A DNA stretch of 64,000 bases, from NCBI RefSeq assembly GCF_032854445.1, contig NW_027018107.1:1-64000 (forward strand), in the 5' to 3' direction. Source of the DNA: Liolophura sinensis. Lineage: Eukaryota > Mollusca > Polyplacophora > Chitonida > Chitonidae. A program made the translations under genes and the position numbers. Position 1 is the stretch's first letter. Each line of letters starts with the position of its first letter. The notes under the pieces were generated by a model that saw nothing but the letters and a program-made list of their open reading frames with translations, was not told the origin of the DNA and searched no databases. Shown in pieces: positions 37,993 through 51,197 of this stretch.

Positions 37993-40900
37993 CACGTGCC
38001 CAGCAACGGCTCTTACTCCATGGAAACCAAGGAAATTTGCAATTTTTCAACAGCTGGAGATGCCTGGCCCAATTGCGCATCCTTTAGCACCTTATTGATG
38101 TGGGTCAGTGTTCAATTGTACTTTTCACAGCGGATTGTATCAAGTACCTTGTGTTTTTTTTATATACAAATGGTGTGGTTTTTCTACATGTAGATAAAGA
38201 CATTGAGTTTGTCTTCGACTTAGGAGTAAGACATTTGCTGGGTGAGTTAAATGGGCTTGGCCCAAAGATTTGACGTCGTCTGGGCTACCGAAGGGCACAT
38301 AACTTATAATGAAAAGTTGAATATAGTAATGACCAGTCGCGATTGTACATAGTTAATGTAGCCGATTTCAATAAGCAAAAAGACCAGGCAAAAATCGAAA
38401 AGTGGGAAAACTGTTCCAATGCTGCTGGTAAGAGGCTAATCCGACGTATTTTGTGACGAGAAATCGAATGGTGCAAACCGCGTTGCTCTCCGACCAATAC
38501 TTTTGGCTGTAGCCACAAATGAATAATCAATGATGTCAAGATCACGTGCCCAGCAACGGCTCTTACTCCATGGAAACCAAGGAAATTTGCAATTTTTCAA
38601 CAGCTGGAGATGCCTGGCCCAATTGCGCATCCTTTAGCACCTTATTGATGTGGGTCAGTGTTCAATTGTACTTTTCACAGCGGATTGTATCAAGTACCTT
38701 GTGTTTTTTTTATATACAAATGGTGTGGTTTTTCTACATGTAGATAAAGACATTGAGTTTGTCTTCGACTTAGAAGTAAGACATTTGCTGGGTGAGTTAA
38801 ATGGGCTTGGCCCAAAGATTTGACGTCGTCTGGGCTACCGAAGGGCACATAACTTATAATGAAAAGTTGAATATAGTAATGACCAGTCGCGATTGTACAT
38901 AGTTAATGTAGCCGATTTCAATTCGCAAAAAGACCAGGCAAAAATCCAAAAGTACAAAAACTGTTCCAATGCTGCTGATAAGAGGCTAATCCGACATATT
39001 TTGTGACGAGAAATCGAATGGTGCAAACCGCGTTGCTCTCCGACCAATACTTTTGGCTGTAGCCACAAATGAATAATCAATGATGTCAAGATCACGTGCC
39101 CAGCAACGGCTCTTACTCCATGTAAACCAAGGAAATTTGCAATTTTTCAACAGCTGGAGATGCCTGGCCCAATTGCGCATCCTTTAGCACCTTATTGATG
39201 TGGGTCAGTGTTCAATTGTACTTTTCACAGCGGATTGTATCAAGTACCTTGTGTTTTTTTTATATACAAATGGTGTGGTTTTTCTACATGTAGATAAAGA
39301 CATTGAGTTTGTCTTCGACTTAGAAGTAAGACATTTGCTGGGTGAGTTAAATGGGCTTGGCCCAAAGATTTGACGTCGTCTGGGCTACCGAAGGGCACAT
39401 AACTTATAATGAAAAGTTGAATATAGTAATGACCAGTCGCGATTGTACATAGTTAATGTAGCCGATTTCAATTCGCAAAAAGACCAGGCAAAAATCCAAA
39501 AGTACAAAAACTGTTCCAATGCTGCTGATAAGAGGCTAATCCGACGTATTTTGTGACGAGAAATCGAATGGTGCAAACCGCGTTGCTCTCCGACCAATAC
39601 TTTTGGCTGTAGCCACAAATGAATAATCAATGATGTCAAGATCACGTGCCCAGCAACGGCTCTTAATCCATGGAAACCAAGGAAATTTGCAATTTTTCAA
39701 CAGCTGGAGATGCCTGGCCCAATTGCGCATCTTTTGGCACCTTATTGATGTGGGTCAGTGTTCAATTGTACTTTTCACAGCGGATTGTATCAAGTACCTT
39801 GTGTTTTTTTTATATACAAATGGTGTGGTTTTTCTACATGTAGATAAAGACATTGAGTTTGTCTTCGACTTAGAAGTAAGACATTTGCTGGGTGAGTTAA
39901 ATGGGCTTGGCCCAAAGATTTGACGTCGTCTGGGCTACCGAAGGGCACATAACTTATAATGAAAAGTTGAATATAGTAATGACCAGTCGCGATTGTACAT
40001 AGTTAATGTAGCCGATTTCAATTCGCAAAAAGACCAGGCAAAAATCCAAAAGTAGAAAAACTGTTCCAATGCTGCTGGTAAGAGGCTAATCCGACGTATT
40101 TTGTGACGAGAAATCGAATGGTGCAAACCGCGTTGCTCTCCGACCAATACTTTTGGCTGTAGCCACAAATGAATAATCAATGATGTCAAGATCACGTGCC
40201 CAGCAACGGTTCTTACTCCATGGAAACCATAGAAATTTGCAATTTTTCAACAGCTGGAGATGCCTGGCCCAATTGCGCATTCTTGGCACCTTATTGATGT
40301 GGGTCAGTGTTCAATTGTACTTTTCACAGCGGATTGTATCAAGTACCTTTTGTTTTTTTTGATATACAAATGGTGTGGTTTTTCTACATGTAGATAAAGA
40401 CATTGAGTTTTTCTTCGACTTAGAAGTAAGACATTTGCTGGGTGAGTTAAATGGGCTTGGCCCAAAGATTTTGACGTCGTCTGGGCTACCGAAGGGCACA
40501 TAACTTATAATGAAAAGTTGAATATAGTAATGACCAGTCGCGATTGTAAATAGTTAATGTAGCCGATTTCAATTCGCAAAAAGCCCAGGCAAAAATCCAA
40601 AAGTCGAAAAACTGTTCCAATGCTGCTGGTAAGAGGCTAATCCGACGTATTTTGTGACGAGAAAATCGAATGGTGCAAACCGCGTTGCTCTCCAACCAAT
40701 ACTTTTGGCTGTAGCCACAATGAATAATCAATGATGTCAAGATCACGTGCCCAGCAACGGCTCTTAATCCATGGAAACCAAGGAAATTTGCAATTTTTCA
40801 ACAGCTGGAGATGCCTGGCCCAATTGCACATCTTTTGGCACCTTATTGATGTGGGTCAGTGTTCATTTGTACTTTTTACAGCAGACTGTATCAAGTACCT

Positions 40901-41294
40901 TGTGTTTTTTTATAAACAAATGGTGTGGTTTTTCTACATGTAGATAAAGACATTGAGGTTTGTCTTCGACTTAGGAGTAAGACATTTGCTGGGTGAGTTA
41001 AATGGGCTTGGCCCAAAGATTTGACGTCGTCTGGGCTACCGAAGGGCACATAACTTATAATGAAAAGTTGAATATAGTAATGACCAGTCGCGATTGTACA
41101 TAGTTAATGTAGCCGATTTCAATAAGCAAAAAGAACAGGCAAAAAATCGAAAAGTGGGAAAACTGTTCCAATGCTGCTGGTAAGAGGCTAATCCGACGTA
41201 TTTTGTGACGAGAAATCGAATGGTGCAAACCGCGTTGCTCTCCGACCAATACTTTTGGCTGTAGCCACAAATGAATAATCAATGATGTCAAGAT
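37993..41294. repeat. Six-monomer duplication, copy 2 (3.3 kb)
   Basis: Monomers 70-75 start at 37993, 38543, 39093, 39643, 40193 and 40744. They repeat monomers 64-69 with the same private variants (CTTTAGCACC, CGACATATT near 38993, CCATGTAAACC near 39119, TTGTAAATAG with AAGCCCAGG near 40550). The last two monomers also contain one-base indels that copy 1 lacks. The match fades in monomer 75, which has CAAGG and TTGCACATC where monomer 69 has CATAG and TTGCGCATC. Confidence 0.93.
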
Positions 41295-42396
41295 CACGTG
41301 CCCAGCAACGGCTCTTAATCCATGGAAACCATAGAAATTTGCAATTTTTCAAACAGCTGGAGATGCCTGGCCCAATTGCGCATCTTTTGGCACCTTATTG
41401 ATGTGGGTCAGTGTTCAATTGTACTTTTTACAGCAGACTGTATCAAGTACCTTGTGTTTTTTTATAAACAGATGGTGTGGTTTTTCTACATGTAGATAAA
41501 GACATTGAGTTTGTCTTCGACTTAGAAGTAAGACATTTGCTGGGTGAGTTAAATGGGCTTGGCCCAAAGATTTGACGTCGTCTGGGCTACCGAAGGGCAC
41601 ATAACTTATAATGAAAAGTTGAATATAGTAATGACCAGTCGCGATTGTACATAGTTAATGTAGCCGATTTCAATTCGCAAAAAGACCAGGCAAAAATCCA
41701 AAAGTAGAAAAACTGTTCCAATGCTGCTGGTAAGAGGCTAATCCGACGTATTTTGTGACGAGAAATCGAATGGTGCAAACCGCGTTGCTCTCCAACCAAT
41801 ACTTTTGGCTGTAGCCACAAATGAATAATCAATGATGTCAAGATCACGTGCCCAGCAACGGCTCTTAATCCATGGAAACCATAGAAATTTGCAATTTTTC
41901 AATAGCTGGAGATGCCTGGCCCAATTGCGCATCTTTTGGCACCTTATTGATGTGGGTCAGTGTTCAATTCTACTTTTTACAGCAGACTGTATCAAGTACC
42001 TTGTGTTTTTTTTATATACAAATGGTGTGGTTTTTCTACATGTAGATAAAGACATTGAGTTTGTCTTCGACTTAGAAGTAAGACATTTGCTGGGTGAGTT
42101 AAATGGGCTTGGCCCAAAGATTTGACGTCGTCTGGGCTACCGAACGGCACATAACTTTATAATAAAAAGTTGAATATAGTAATGACCAGTCGCGATTGTA
42201 CATAGTTAATGTAGCCGATTTCAATTCGCAAAAAGACCAGGCAAAAATCCAAAAGTGGAAAAACTGTTCCAATGCTGCAGGTAAGAGGCTTATCCGAGGT
42301 GTTTTTGTGACAAGAAATCGAATGGTGCAAACCGCGTTGCTCTCCGACCAATACTTTTGGCTGTAGCCACAAATAAATAATCAATGATGTCAAGAT
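40193..42396. other. Patch of private single-base indels inside the array
   Basis: Within monomers 74-77 I count about nine one-base insertions or deletions against all sister copies: CATTCTTGG (40280), GATTTTGACG (40469), GAGAAAATCG (40661), CACAATGAAT (40719), GAGGTTTGTC (40956), AAAAAATCG (41144), CAAACAGC (41351), ACTTTATAAT (42154) and GTTTTTGTG (42300). Most change a homopolymer by one. Flanking monomers on both sides are nearly free of such changes. The patch sits between the six-monomer and eight-monomer duplications, which fits an unpolished assembly join, although real divergence is possible. Confidence 0.7.
41295..42396. repeat. Monomers 76-77, first half of four-monomer block C, copy 2
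   Basis: Monomers start at 41295 and 41845 and match monomers 34 and 35 (AAACAGATGG with a CTCCAACC tail, then an AGTGG tail with GTGACAAG). Monomers 78 and 79, which open the eight-monomer block, complete the quartet. Private one-base changes are dense: CAAACAGC near 41351, CAATAGCTGG, CAATTCTAC, GAACGGCAC, ACTTTATAAT near 42154, GCTGCAGG and GAGGTGTTTTTGTG near 42297. Confidence 0.88.
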
Positions 42397-45300
42397 CACG
42401 TGCCCAGCAACGGCTCTTAATCCATGGAAACCATAGAAATTTGCAATTTTTCAACAGCTGGAGATGCCTGGCCCAATTGCGCATCTTTTGGCACCTTATT
42501 GATGTGGGACAGTGTTCAATTGTACTTTTTACAGCGGACTGTATCAAGTACCTTGTGTTTTTTTTGATATACAAATGGTGTGGTTTTTCTACATGTAGAT
42601 AAAGACATTGAGTTTTTCTTCGACTTAGGAGTAAGACATTTGCTGGGTGAGTTAAATGGGCTTGGCCCAAAGATTTGACGTCGTCTGGGCTACCGAAGGG
42701 CACATAACTTATAATGAAAAGTTGAATATAGTAATGACCAGTCGCGATTGTACATAGTTAATGTAGCCGATTTCAATAAGCAAAAAGACCAGGCAAAAAC
42801 ACAAAAGTAGAAAAACTGTTCCAATGCTGCTGGAAAGAGGCTAATCCGACGTATTTTGTGACGAGAAATCGAATGGTGCAAACCGCGTTGCTCTCCGACC
42901 AATACTTTTGGCTGTAGCCACAAATGAATAATCAATGATGTCAAGATCACGTGCCCAGCAACGGCTCTTACTCCATTGAAACCAAGGAAATTTGCAATTT
43001 TTCAACAGCTGGAGATGTCTGTCCCAATTGCGCATCCTTTGGCACCTTATTGATGTGGGTCAGTGTTCAATTGTACTTTTTTACAGCGGATTGTATCAAG
43101 TACCTTGTGTTTTTTTTATATACAAATGGTGTGGTTTTTCTACATGTAGATAAAGACATTGAGTTTGTCTTCGACTTAGAAGTAAGACATTTGCTGGGTG
43201 AGTTAAATGGGCTTGGCCCAAAGATTTGACGTCGTCTGGGCTACCGAAGGGCACATAACTTATAATGAAAAGTTGAATATAGTCATGACCAGTCGCGATT
43301 GTACATAGTTAATGTAGCCGATTTCAATAAGCAAAAAGACCAGGCAAAAATCCAAAAGTAGAAAAACTGTTCCAATGCTGCTGGTAAGAGGCTAATCCGA
43401 CGTATTTTGTGACGAGAAATCGAATGGTGCAAACCGCGCTGCTCTCCGACCAATACTTTTGGCTGTAGCCACAAATGAATAATCAATGATGTCAAGATCA
43501 CGTGCCCAGCAACGGCTCTTACTCCATGGAAACCAAGGAAATTTGCAATTTTTCAACAGCTGGAGATGCCTGGCCCAATTGCGCATCTTTTGGCACCTTA
43601 TTGATGTGGGTCAGTGTTCAATTGTACTTTTCACAGCGGATTGTAGCAAGTACCTTGTGTTTTTTTTATATACAAATGGTGTGGTTTTTCTACATGTAGA
43701 TAAAGACATTGAGTTTGTCTTCGACTTAGAAGTAAGACATTTGCTGGGTGAGTTAAATGGGCTTGGCCCAAAGATTTGACGTCGTCTGGGCTACCGAAGG
43801 GCACATAACTTATAATGAAATGCTGAATATAGTAATGACCAGTGGCGATTGTACATAGTTAATGTAGCCGATTTCAATTCGCAAAAAGACCAGGCAAAAA
43901 TCCAAAAGTGGAAAAACTGTTCCAATGCTGCTGGTAAGAGGCTAATCCGACGTATTTTGTGACGAGAAATCGAATGGTGCAAACCGCGTTGCTCTCCGAC
44001 CAATACTTTTGGCTGTAGCCACAAATGAATAATCAATGATGTCAAGATCACGTGCCCAGCAACGGCTCTTACTCCATTGAAACCAAGGAAATTTGCAATT
44101 TTTCAACAGCTGGAGATGCCTGGCCCAATTGCGCATCCTTTGGCACCTTATTGATGTGGGTCAGTGTTCAATTGTACTTTTTACAGCGGATTGTATCAAG
44201 TACCTTGTGTTTTTTTTATATACAAATGGTGTGGTTTTTCTACATGTAGATAAAGACATTGAGTTTGTCTTCGACTTAGAAGTAAGACATTTGCTGGGTG
44301 AGTTAAATGGGCTTGGCCCAAAGATTTGACGTCGTCTGGGCTACCGAAGGGCACATAACTTATAATGAAAAGTTGAATATAGTAATGACCAGTCGCGATT
44401 GTACATAGTTAATGTAGCCGATTTCAATTCGCAAAAAGACCAGGCAAAAATCCAAAAGTAGAAAAACTGTTCCAATGCTGCTGGTAAGAGGCTAATCCGA
44501 CGTATTTTGTGACGAGAAATCGAATGGTGCAAACCGCGTTGCTCTCCGACCAATACTTTTGGCTGTAGCCACAAATGAATAATCAATGATGTCAAGATCA
44601 CGTGCCCAGCAACGGCTCTTACTCCATGGAAACCAAGGAAATTTGCAATTTTTCAACAGCTGGAGATGCCTGGCCCAATTGCGCATCCTTTGGCACCTTA
44701 TTGATGTGGGTCAGTGTTCAATTGTACTTTTCACAGCGGATTGTATCAAGTACCTTGTGTTTTTTTTATATACAAATGGTGTGGTTTTTCTACATGTAGA
44801 TAAAGACATTGAGTTTGTCATCGACTTAGAAGTAAGACATTTGCTGGGTGAGTTAAATGGGCTTGGCCCAAAGATTTGACGTCGTCTGGGCTACCGAAGG
44901 GCACAAAACTTATAATGAAAAGTTGAATATAGTAATGACCAGTCGCGATTGTACATAGTTAATGTACCCGATTTCAATAAGCAAAAAGAACAGGCAAAAA
45001 TCCAAAAGTGGGAAAACTGTTCCAATGCTGCTGGAAAGAGGCTAATCCGACGTATTTTGTGACGAGAAATCGAATGGTGCAAACCGCGTTGCTCTCCGAC
45101 CAATACTTTTGGCTGTAGCCACAAATGAATAATCAATGATGTCAAGATCACGTGCCCAGCAACGGCTCTTAATCCATCGAAACCATAGAAATTTGCAATT
45201 TTTCAACAGCTGGAGATGCCTGGCCCAATTGCGCATCTTTTGGCACCTTATTGATGTGGGTCAGTGTTTGATTGTACTTTTTACAGCAGACTGTATCAAG

Positions 45301-46797
45301 TACCTTGTGTTTTTTTATAACCAAATGGTGTGGTTTTTCTACATGTAGATAAAGACATTGAGTTTTTCTTCGACTTAGAAGTCAGACATTTGCTGGGTGA
45401 GTTAAATGGGCTTGGCCCAAAGATTTGACGTCGTCTGGGCTACCGAAGGGCACATAACTTATAATGAAATGCTGAATATAGTAATGACCAGTCGCGATTG
45501 TACATAGTTAATGTAGCCGATTTCAATTCGCAAAAAGACCAGGCAAAAATCCAAAAGTAGAAAAACTGTTCCAATGCTGCTGGTAAGAGGCTAATCCGAC
45601 GTATTTTGTGACGAGAAATCGAATGGTGCAAACCGCGTTGCTCTCCAACCAATACTTTTGGCTGTAGCCACAAATGAATAATCAATGATGTCAAGATCAC
45701 GTGCCCAGCAACGGTTCTTACTCCATGGAAACCAACGAAATTTGCAATTTTTCAACAGCTGGAGATGCCTGGCCCAATTCCGCATCTTTTGGCACCTTAT
45801 TGATGTGGGTCAGTGTTCAATTGTACTTTTCACAGCGGATTGTAGCAAGTACCTTGTGTTTTTTTTATATACAAATGGTGTGGTTTTTCTACATGTAGAT
45901 AAAGACATTGAGTTTGTCTTCGACTTAGAAGTAAGACATTTGGTGGGTGAGTTAAATGGGCTTGGCCCAAAGATTTGACGTCGTCTGGGCTACCGAAGGG
46001 CACATAACTTATAATGAAATGCTGAATATAGTAATGACCAGTCGCGATTGTACATAGTTAATGTAGCCGATTTCAATTCGCAAAAAGACCAGGCAAAAAT
46101 CCAAAAGTAGAAAAACTGTTCCAATGCTGCTGGTAAGAGGCTAATCCGACGTATTTTGTGACGAGAAATCGAATGGTGCAAACCGCGTTGCTCTCCGACC
46201 AATACTTTTGGCTGTAGCCACAAATGAATAATCAATGATGTCAAGATCACGTGCCCAGCAACGGCTCTTACTCCATGGAAACCAAGGAAATTTGCAATTT
46301 TTCAACAGCTGGAGATGCCTGGCCCAATTGCGCATCCTTTGGCACCTTATTGATGTGGGTCAGTGTTCAATTGTACTTTTCACAGCGGATTGTATCAAGT
46401 ACCTTGTGTTTTTTTTATATACAAATGGTGTGGTTTTTCTACATGTAGATAAAGACATTGAGTTTGTCTTCGACTTAGAAGTAAGACATTTGCTGGGTGA
46501 GTTAAATGGGCTTGGCCCAAAGATTTGACGTCGTCTGGGCTACCGAAGGGCACAAAACTTATAATGAAAAGTTGAATATAGTAATGACCAGTCGCGATTG
46601 TACATAGTTAATGTACCCGATTTCAATTCGCAAAAAGAACAGGCAAAAATCCAAAAGTGGGAAAACTGTTCCAATGCTGCTGGAAAGAGGCTAATCCGAC
46701 GTATTTTGTGACGAGAAATCGAATGGTGCAAACCGCGTTGCTCTCCGACCAATACTTTTGGCTGTAGCCACAAATAAATAATCAATGATGTCAAGAT
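42397..46797. repeat. Eight-monomer duplication, copy 1 (4.4 kb)
   Basis: Monomers 78-85 start at 42397, 42948, 43499, 44049, 44599, 45149, 45698 and 46248. The block carries a run of private variants: GTGGGACAG near 42507, GATGTCTGTCCC near 43015, AGTCATGACC near 43282, CGCGCTGC near 43437, AGTGGCGATT near 43842, TTTGTCATCGAC near 44816, CCATCGAAACC with GTTTGATTG (45175, 45268), and CCAACGAAATT with AATTCCGC and TTTGGTGGG (45732-45943). Every one recurs 4400-4401 bp later. I noticed only two differences between the copies: an extra T near 43079, and GGACTG instead of GGATTG near 42536. The last tail ends CAAATAAATAATC here and CAAATGAATAATC in copy 2. Confidence 0.96.
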
Positions 46798-49700
46798 CAC
46801 GTGCCCAGCAACGGCTCTTAATCCATGGAAACCATAGAAATTTGCAATTTTTCAACAGCTGGAGATGCCTGGCCCAATTGCGCATCTTTTGGCACCTTAT
46901 TGATGTGGGACAGTGTTCAATTGTACTTTTTACAGCGGATTGTATCAAGTACCTTGTGTTTTTTTTGATATACAAATGGTGTGGTTTTTCTACATGTAGA
47001 TAAAGACATTGAGTTTTTCTTCGACTTAGGAGTAAGACATTTGCTGGGTGAGTTAAATGGGCTTGGCCCAAAGATTTGACGTCGTCTGGGCTACCGAAGG
47101 GCACATAACTTATAATGAAAAGTTGAATATAGTAATGACCAGTCGCGATTGTACATAGTTAATGTAGCCGATTTCAATAAGCAAAAAGACCAGGCAAAAA
47201 CACAAAAGTAGAAAAACTGTTCCAATGCTGCTGGAAAGAGGCTAATCCGACGTATTTTGTGACGAGAAATCGAATGGTGCAAACCGCGTTGCTCTCCGAC
47301 CAATACTTTTGGCTGTAGCCACAAATGAATAATCAATGATGTCAAGATCACGTGCCCAGCAACGGCTCTTACTCCATTGAAACCAAGGAAATTTGCAATT
47401 TTTCAACAGCTGGAGATGTCTGTCCCAATTGCGCATCCTTTGGCACCTTATTGATGTGGGTCAGTGTTCAATTGTACTTTTTACAGCGGATTGTATCAAG
47501 TACCTTGTGTTTTTTTTATATACAAATGGTGTGGTTTTTCTACATGTAGATAAAGACATTGAGTTTGTCTTCGACTTAGAAGTAAGACATTTGCTGGGTG
47601 AGTTAAATGGGCTTGGCCCAAAGATTTGACGTCGTCTGGGCTACCGAAGGGCACATAACTTATAATGAAAAGTTGAATATAGTCATGACCAGTCGCGATT
47701 GTACATAGTTAATGTAGCCGATTTCAATAAGCAAAAAGACCAGGCAAAAATCCAAAAGTAGAAAAACTGTTCCAATGCTGCTGGTAAGAGGCTAATCCGA
47801 CGTATTTTGTGACGAGAAATCGAATGGTGCAAACCGCGCTGCTCTCCGACCAATACTTTTGGCTGTAGCCACAAATGAATAATCAATGATGTCAAGATCA
47901 CGTGCCCAGCAACGGCTCTTACTCCATGGAAACCAAGGAAATTTGCAATTTTTCAACAGCTGGAGATGCCTGGCCCAATTGCGCATCTTTTGGCACCTTA
48001 TTGATGTGGGTCAGTGTTCAATTGTACTTTTCACAGCGGATTGTAGCAAGTACCTTGTGTTTTTTTTATATACAAATGGTGTGGTTTTTCTACATGTAGA
48101 TAAAGACATTGAGTTTGTCTTCGACTTAGAAGTAAGACATTTGCTGGGTGAGTTAAATGGGCTTGGCCCAAAGATTTGACGTCGTCTGGGCTACCGAAGG
48201 GCACATAACTTATAATGAAATGCTGAATATAGTAATGACCAGTGGCGATTGTACATAGTTAATGTAGCCGATTTCAATTCGCAAAAAGACCAGGCAAAAA
48301 TCCAAAAGTGGAAAAACTGTTCCAATGCTGCTGGTAAGAGGCTAATCCGACGTATTTTGTGACGAGAAATCGAATGGTGCAAACCGCGTTGCTCTCCGAC
48401 CAATACTTTTGGCTGTAGCCACAAATGAATAATCAATGATGTCAAGATCACGTGCCCAGCAACGGCTCTTACTCCATTGAAACCAAGGAAATTTGCAATT
48501 TTTCAACAGCTGGAGATGCCTGGCCCAATTGCGCATCCTTTGGCACCTTATTGATGTGGGTCAGTGTTCAATTGTACTTTTTACAGCGGATTGTATCAAG
48601 TACCTTGTGTTTTTTTTATATACAAATGGTGTGGTTTTTCTACATGTAGATAAAGACATTGAGTTTGTCTTCGACTTAGAAGTAAGACATTTGCTGGGTG
48701 AGTTAAATGGGCTTGGCCCAAAGATTTGACGTCGTCTGGGCTACCGAAGGGCACATAACTTATAATGAAAAGTTGAATATAGTAATGACCAGTCGCGATT
48801 GTACATAGTTAATGTAGCCGATTTCAATTCGCAAAAAGACCAGGCAAAAATCCAAAAGTAGAAAAACTGTTCCAATGCTGCTGGTAAGAGGCTAATCCGA
48901 CGTATTTTGTGACGAGAAATCGAATGGTGCAAACCGCGTTGCTCTCCGACCAATACTTTTGGCTGTAGCCACAAATGAATAATCAATGATGTCAAGATCA
49001 CGTGCCCAGCAACGGCTCTTACTCCATGGAAACCAAGGAAATTTGCAATTTTTCAACAGCTGGAGATGCCTGGCCCAATTGCGCATCCTTTGGCACCTTA
49101 TTGATGTGGGTCAGTGTTCAATTGTACTTTTCACAGCGGATTGTATCAAGTACCTTGTGTTTTTTTTATATACAAATGGTGTGGTTTTTCTACATGTAGA
49201 TAAAGACATTGAGTTTGTCATCGACTTAGAAGTAAGACATTTGCTGGGTGAGTTAAATGGGCTTGGCCCAAAGATTTGACGTCGTCTGGGCTACCGAAGG
49301 GCACAAAACTTATAATGAAAAGTTGAATATAGTAATGACCAGTCGCGATTGTACATAGTTAATGTACCCGATTTCAATAAGCAAAAAGAACAGGCAAAAA
49401 TCCAAAAGTGGGAAAACTGTTCCAATGCTGCTGGAAAGAGGCTAATCCGACGTATTTTGTGACGAGAAATCGAATGGTGCAAACCGCGTTGCTCTCCGAC
49501 CAATACTTTTGGCTGTAGCCACAAATGAATAATCAATGATGTCAAGATCACGTGCCCAGCAACGGCTCTTAATCCATCGAAACCATAGAAATTTGCAATT
49601 TTTCAACAGCTGGAGATGCCTGGCCCAATTGCGCATCTTTTGGCACCTTATTGATGTGGGTCAGTGTTTGATTGTACTTTTTACAGCAGACTGTATCAAG

Positions 49701-51197
49701 TACCTTGTGTTTTTTTATAACCAAATGGTGTGGTTTTTCTACATGTAGATAAAGACATTGAGTTTTTCTTCGACTTAGAAGTCAGACATTTGCTGGGTGA
49801 GTTAAATGGGCTTGGCCCAAAGATTTGACGTCGTCTGGGCTACCGAAGGGCACATAACTTATAATGAAATGCTGAATATAGTAATGACCAGTCGCGATTG
49901 TACATAGTTAATGTAGCCGATTTCAATTCGCAAAAAGACCAGGCAAAAATCCAAAAGTAGAAAAACTGTTCCAATGCTGCTGGTAAGAGGCTAATCCGAC
50001 GTATTTTGTGACGAGAAATCGAATGGTGCAAACCGCGTTGCTCTCCAACCAATACTTTTGGCTGTAGCCACAAATGAATAATCAATGATGTCAAGATCAC
50101 GTGCCCAGCAACGGTTCTTACTCCATGGAAACCAACGAAATTTGCAATTTTTCAACAGCTGGAGATGCCTGGCCCAATTCCGCATCTTTTGGCACCTTAT
50201 TGATGTGGGTCAGTGTTCAATTGTACTTTTCACAGCGGATTGTAGCAAGTACCTTGTGTTTTTTTTATATACAAATGGTGTGGTTTTTCTACATGTAGAT
50301 AAAGACATTGAGTTTGTCTTCGACTTAGAAGTAAGACATTTGGTGGGTGAGTTAAATGGGCTTGGCCCAAAGATTTGACGTCGTCTGGGCTACCGAAGGG
50401 CACATAACTTATAATGAAATGCTGAATATAGTAATGACCAGTCGCGATTGTACATAGTTAATGTAGCCGATTTCAATTCGCAAAAAGACCAGGCAAAAAT
50501 CCAAAAGTAGAAAAACTGTTCCAATGCTGCTGGTAAGAGGCTAATCCGACGTATTTTGTGACGAGAAATCGAATGGTGCAAACCGCGTTGCTCTCCGACC
50601 AATACTTTTGGCTGTAGCCACAAATGAATAATCAATGATGTCAAGATCACGTGCCCAGCAACGGCTCTTACTCCATGGAAACCAAGGAAATTTGCAATTT
50701 TTCAACAGCTGGAGATGCCTGGCCCAATTGCGCATCCTTTGGCACCTTATTGATGTGGGTCAGTGTTCAATTGTACTTTTCACAGCGGATTGTATCAAGT
50801 ACCTTGTGTTTTTTTTATATACAAATGGTGTGGTTTTTCTACATGTAGATAAAGACATTGAGTTTGTCTTCGACTTAGAAGTAAGACATTTGCTGGGTGA
50901 GTTAAATGGGCTTGGCCCAAAGATTTGACGTCGTCTGGGCTACCGAAGGGCACAAAACTTATAATGAAAAGTTGAATATAGTAATGACCAGTCGCGATTG
51001 TACATAGTTAATGTACCCGATTTCAATTCGCAAAAAGAACAGGCAAAAATCCAAAAGTGGGAAAACTGTTCCAATGCTGCTGGAAAGAGGCTAATCCGAC
51101 GTATTTTGTGACGAGAAATCGAATGGTGCAAACCGCGTTGCTCTCCGACCAATACTTTTGGCTGTAGCCACAAATGAATAATCAATGATGTCAAGAT
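46798..51197. repeat. Eight-monomer duplication, copy 2 (4.4 kb)
   Basis: Monomers 86-93 start at 46798, 47349, 47899, 48449, 48999, 49549, 50098 and 50648. The block directly follows copy 1 and repeats its private variants in order, so the two copies form a tandem duplication of about 4.4 kb. By my reading this is the most recent large event in the window, because I can find almost no substitutions between copies. Alternatively, an assembler could have duplicated the block artificially; read depth would decide. Confidence 0.96.

Noticed and set aside
42290-42703. 137-codon minus-strand frame, also at 46691-47104
   Set aside because: It is two ordinary per-monomer frames joined because that family's T-run and GATATAC form happen to keep them in phase. 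The second occurrence is the copy of the eight-monomer duplication, so it is not independent support.
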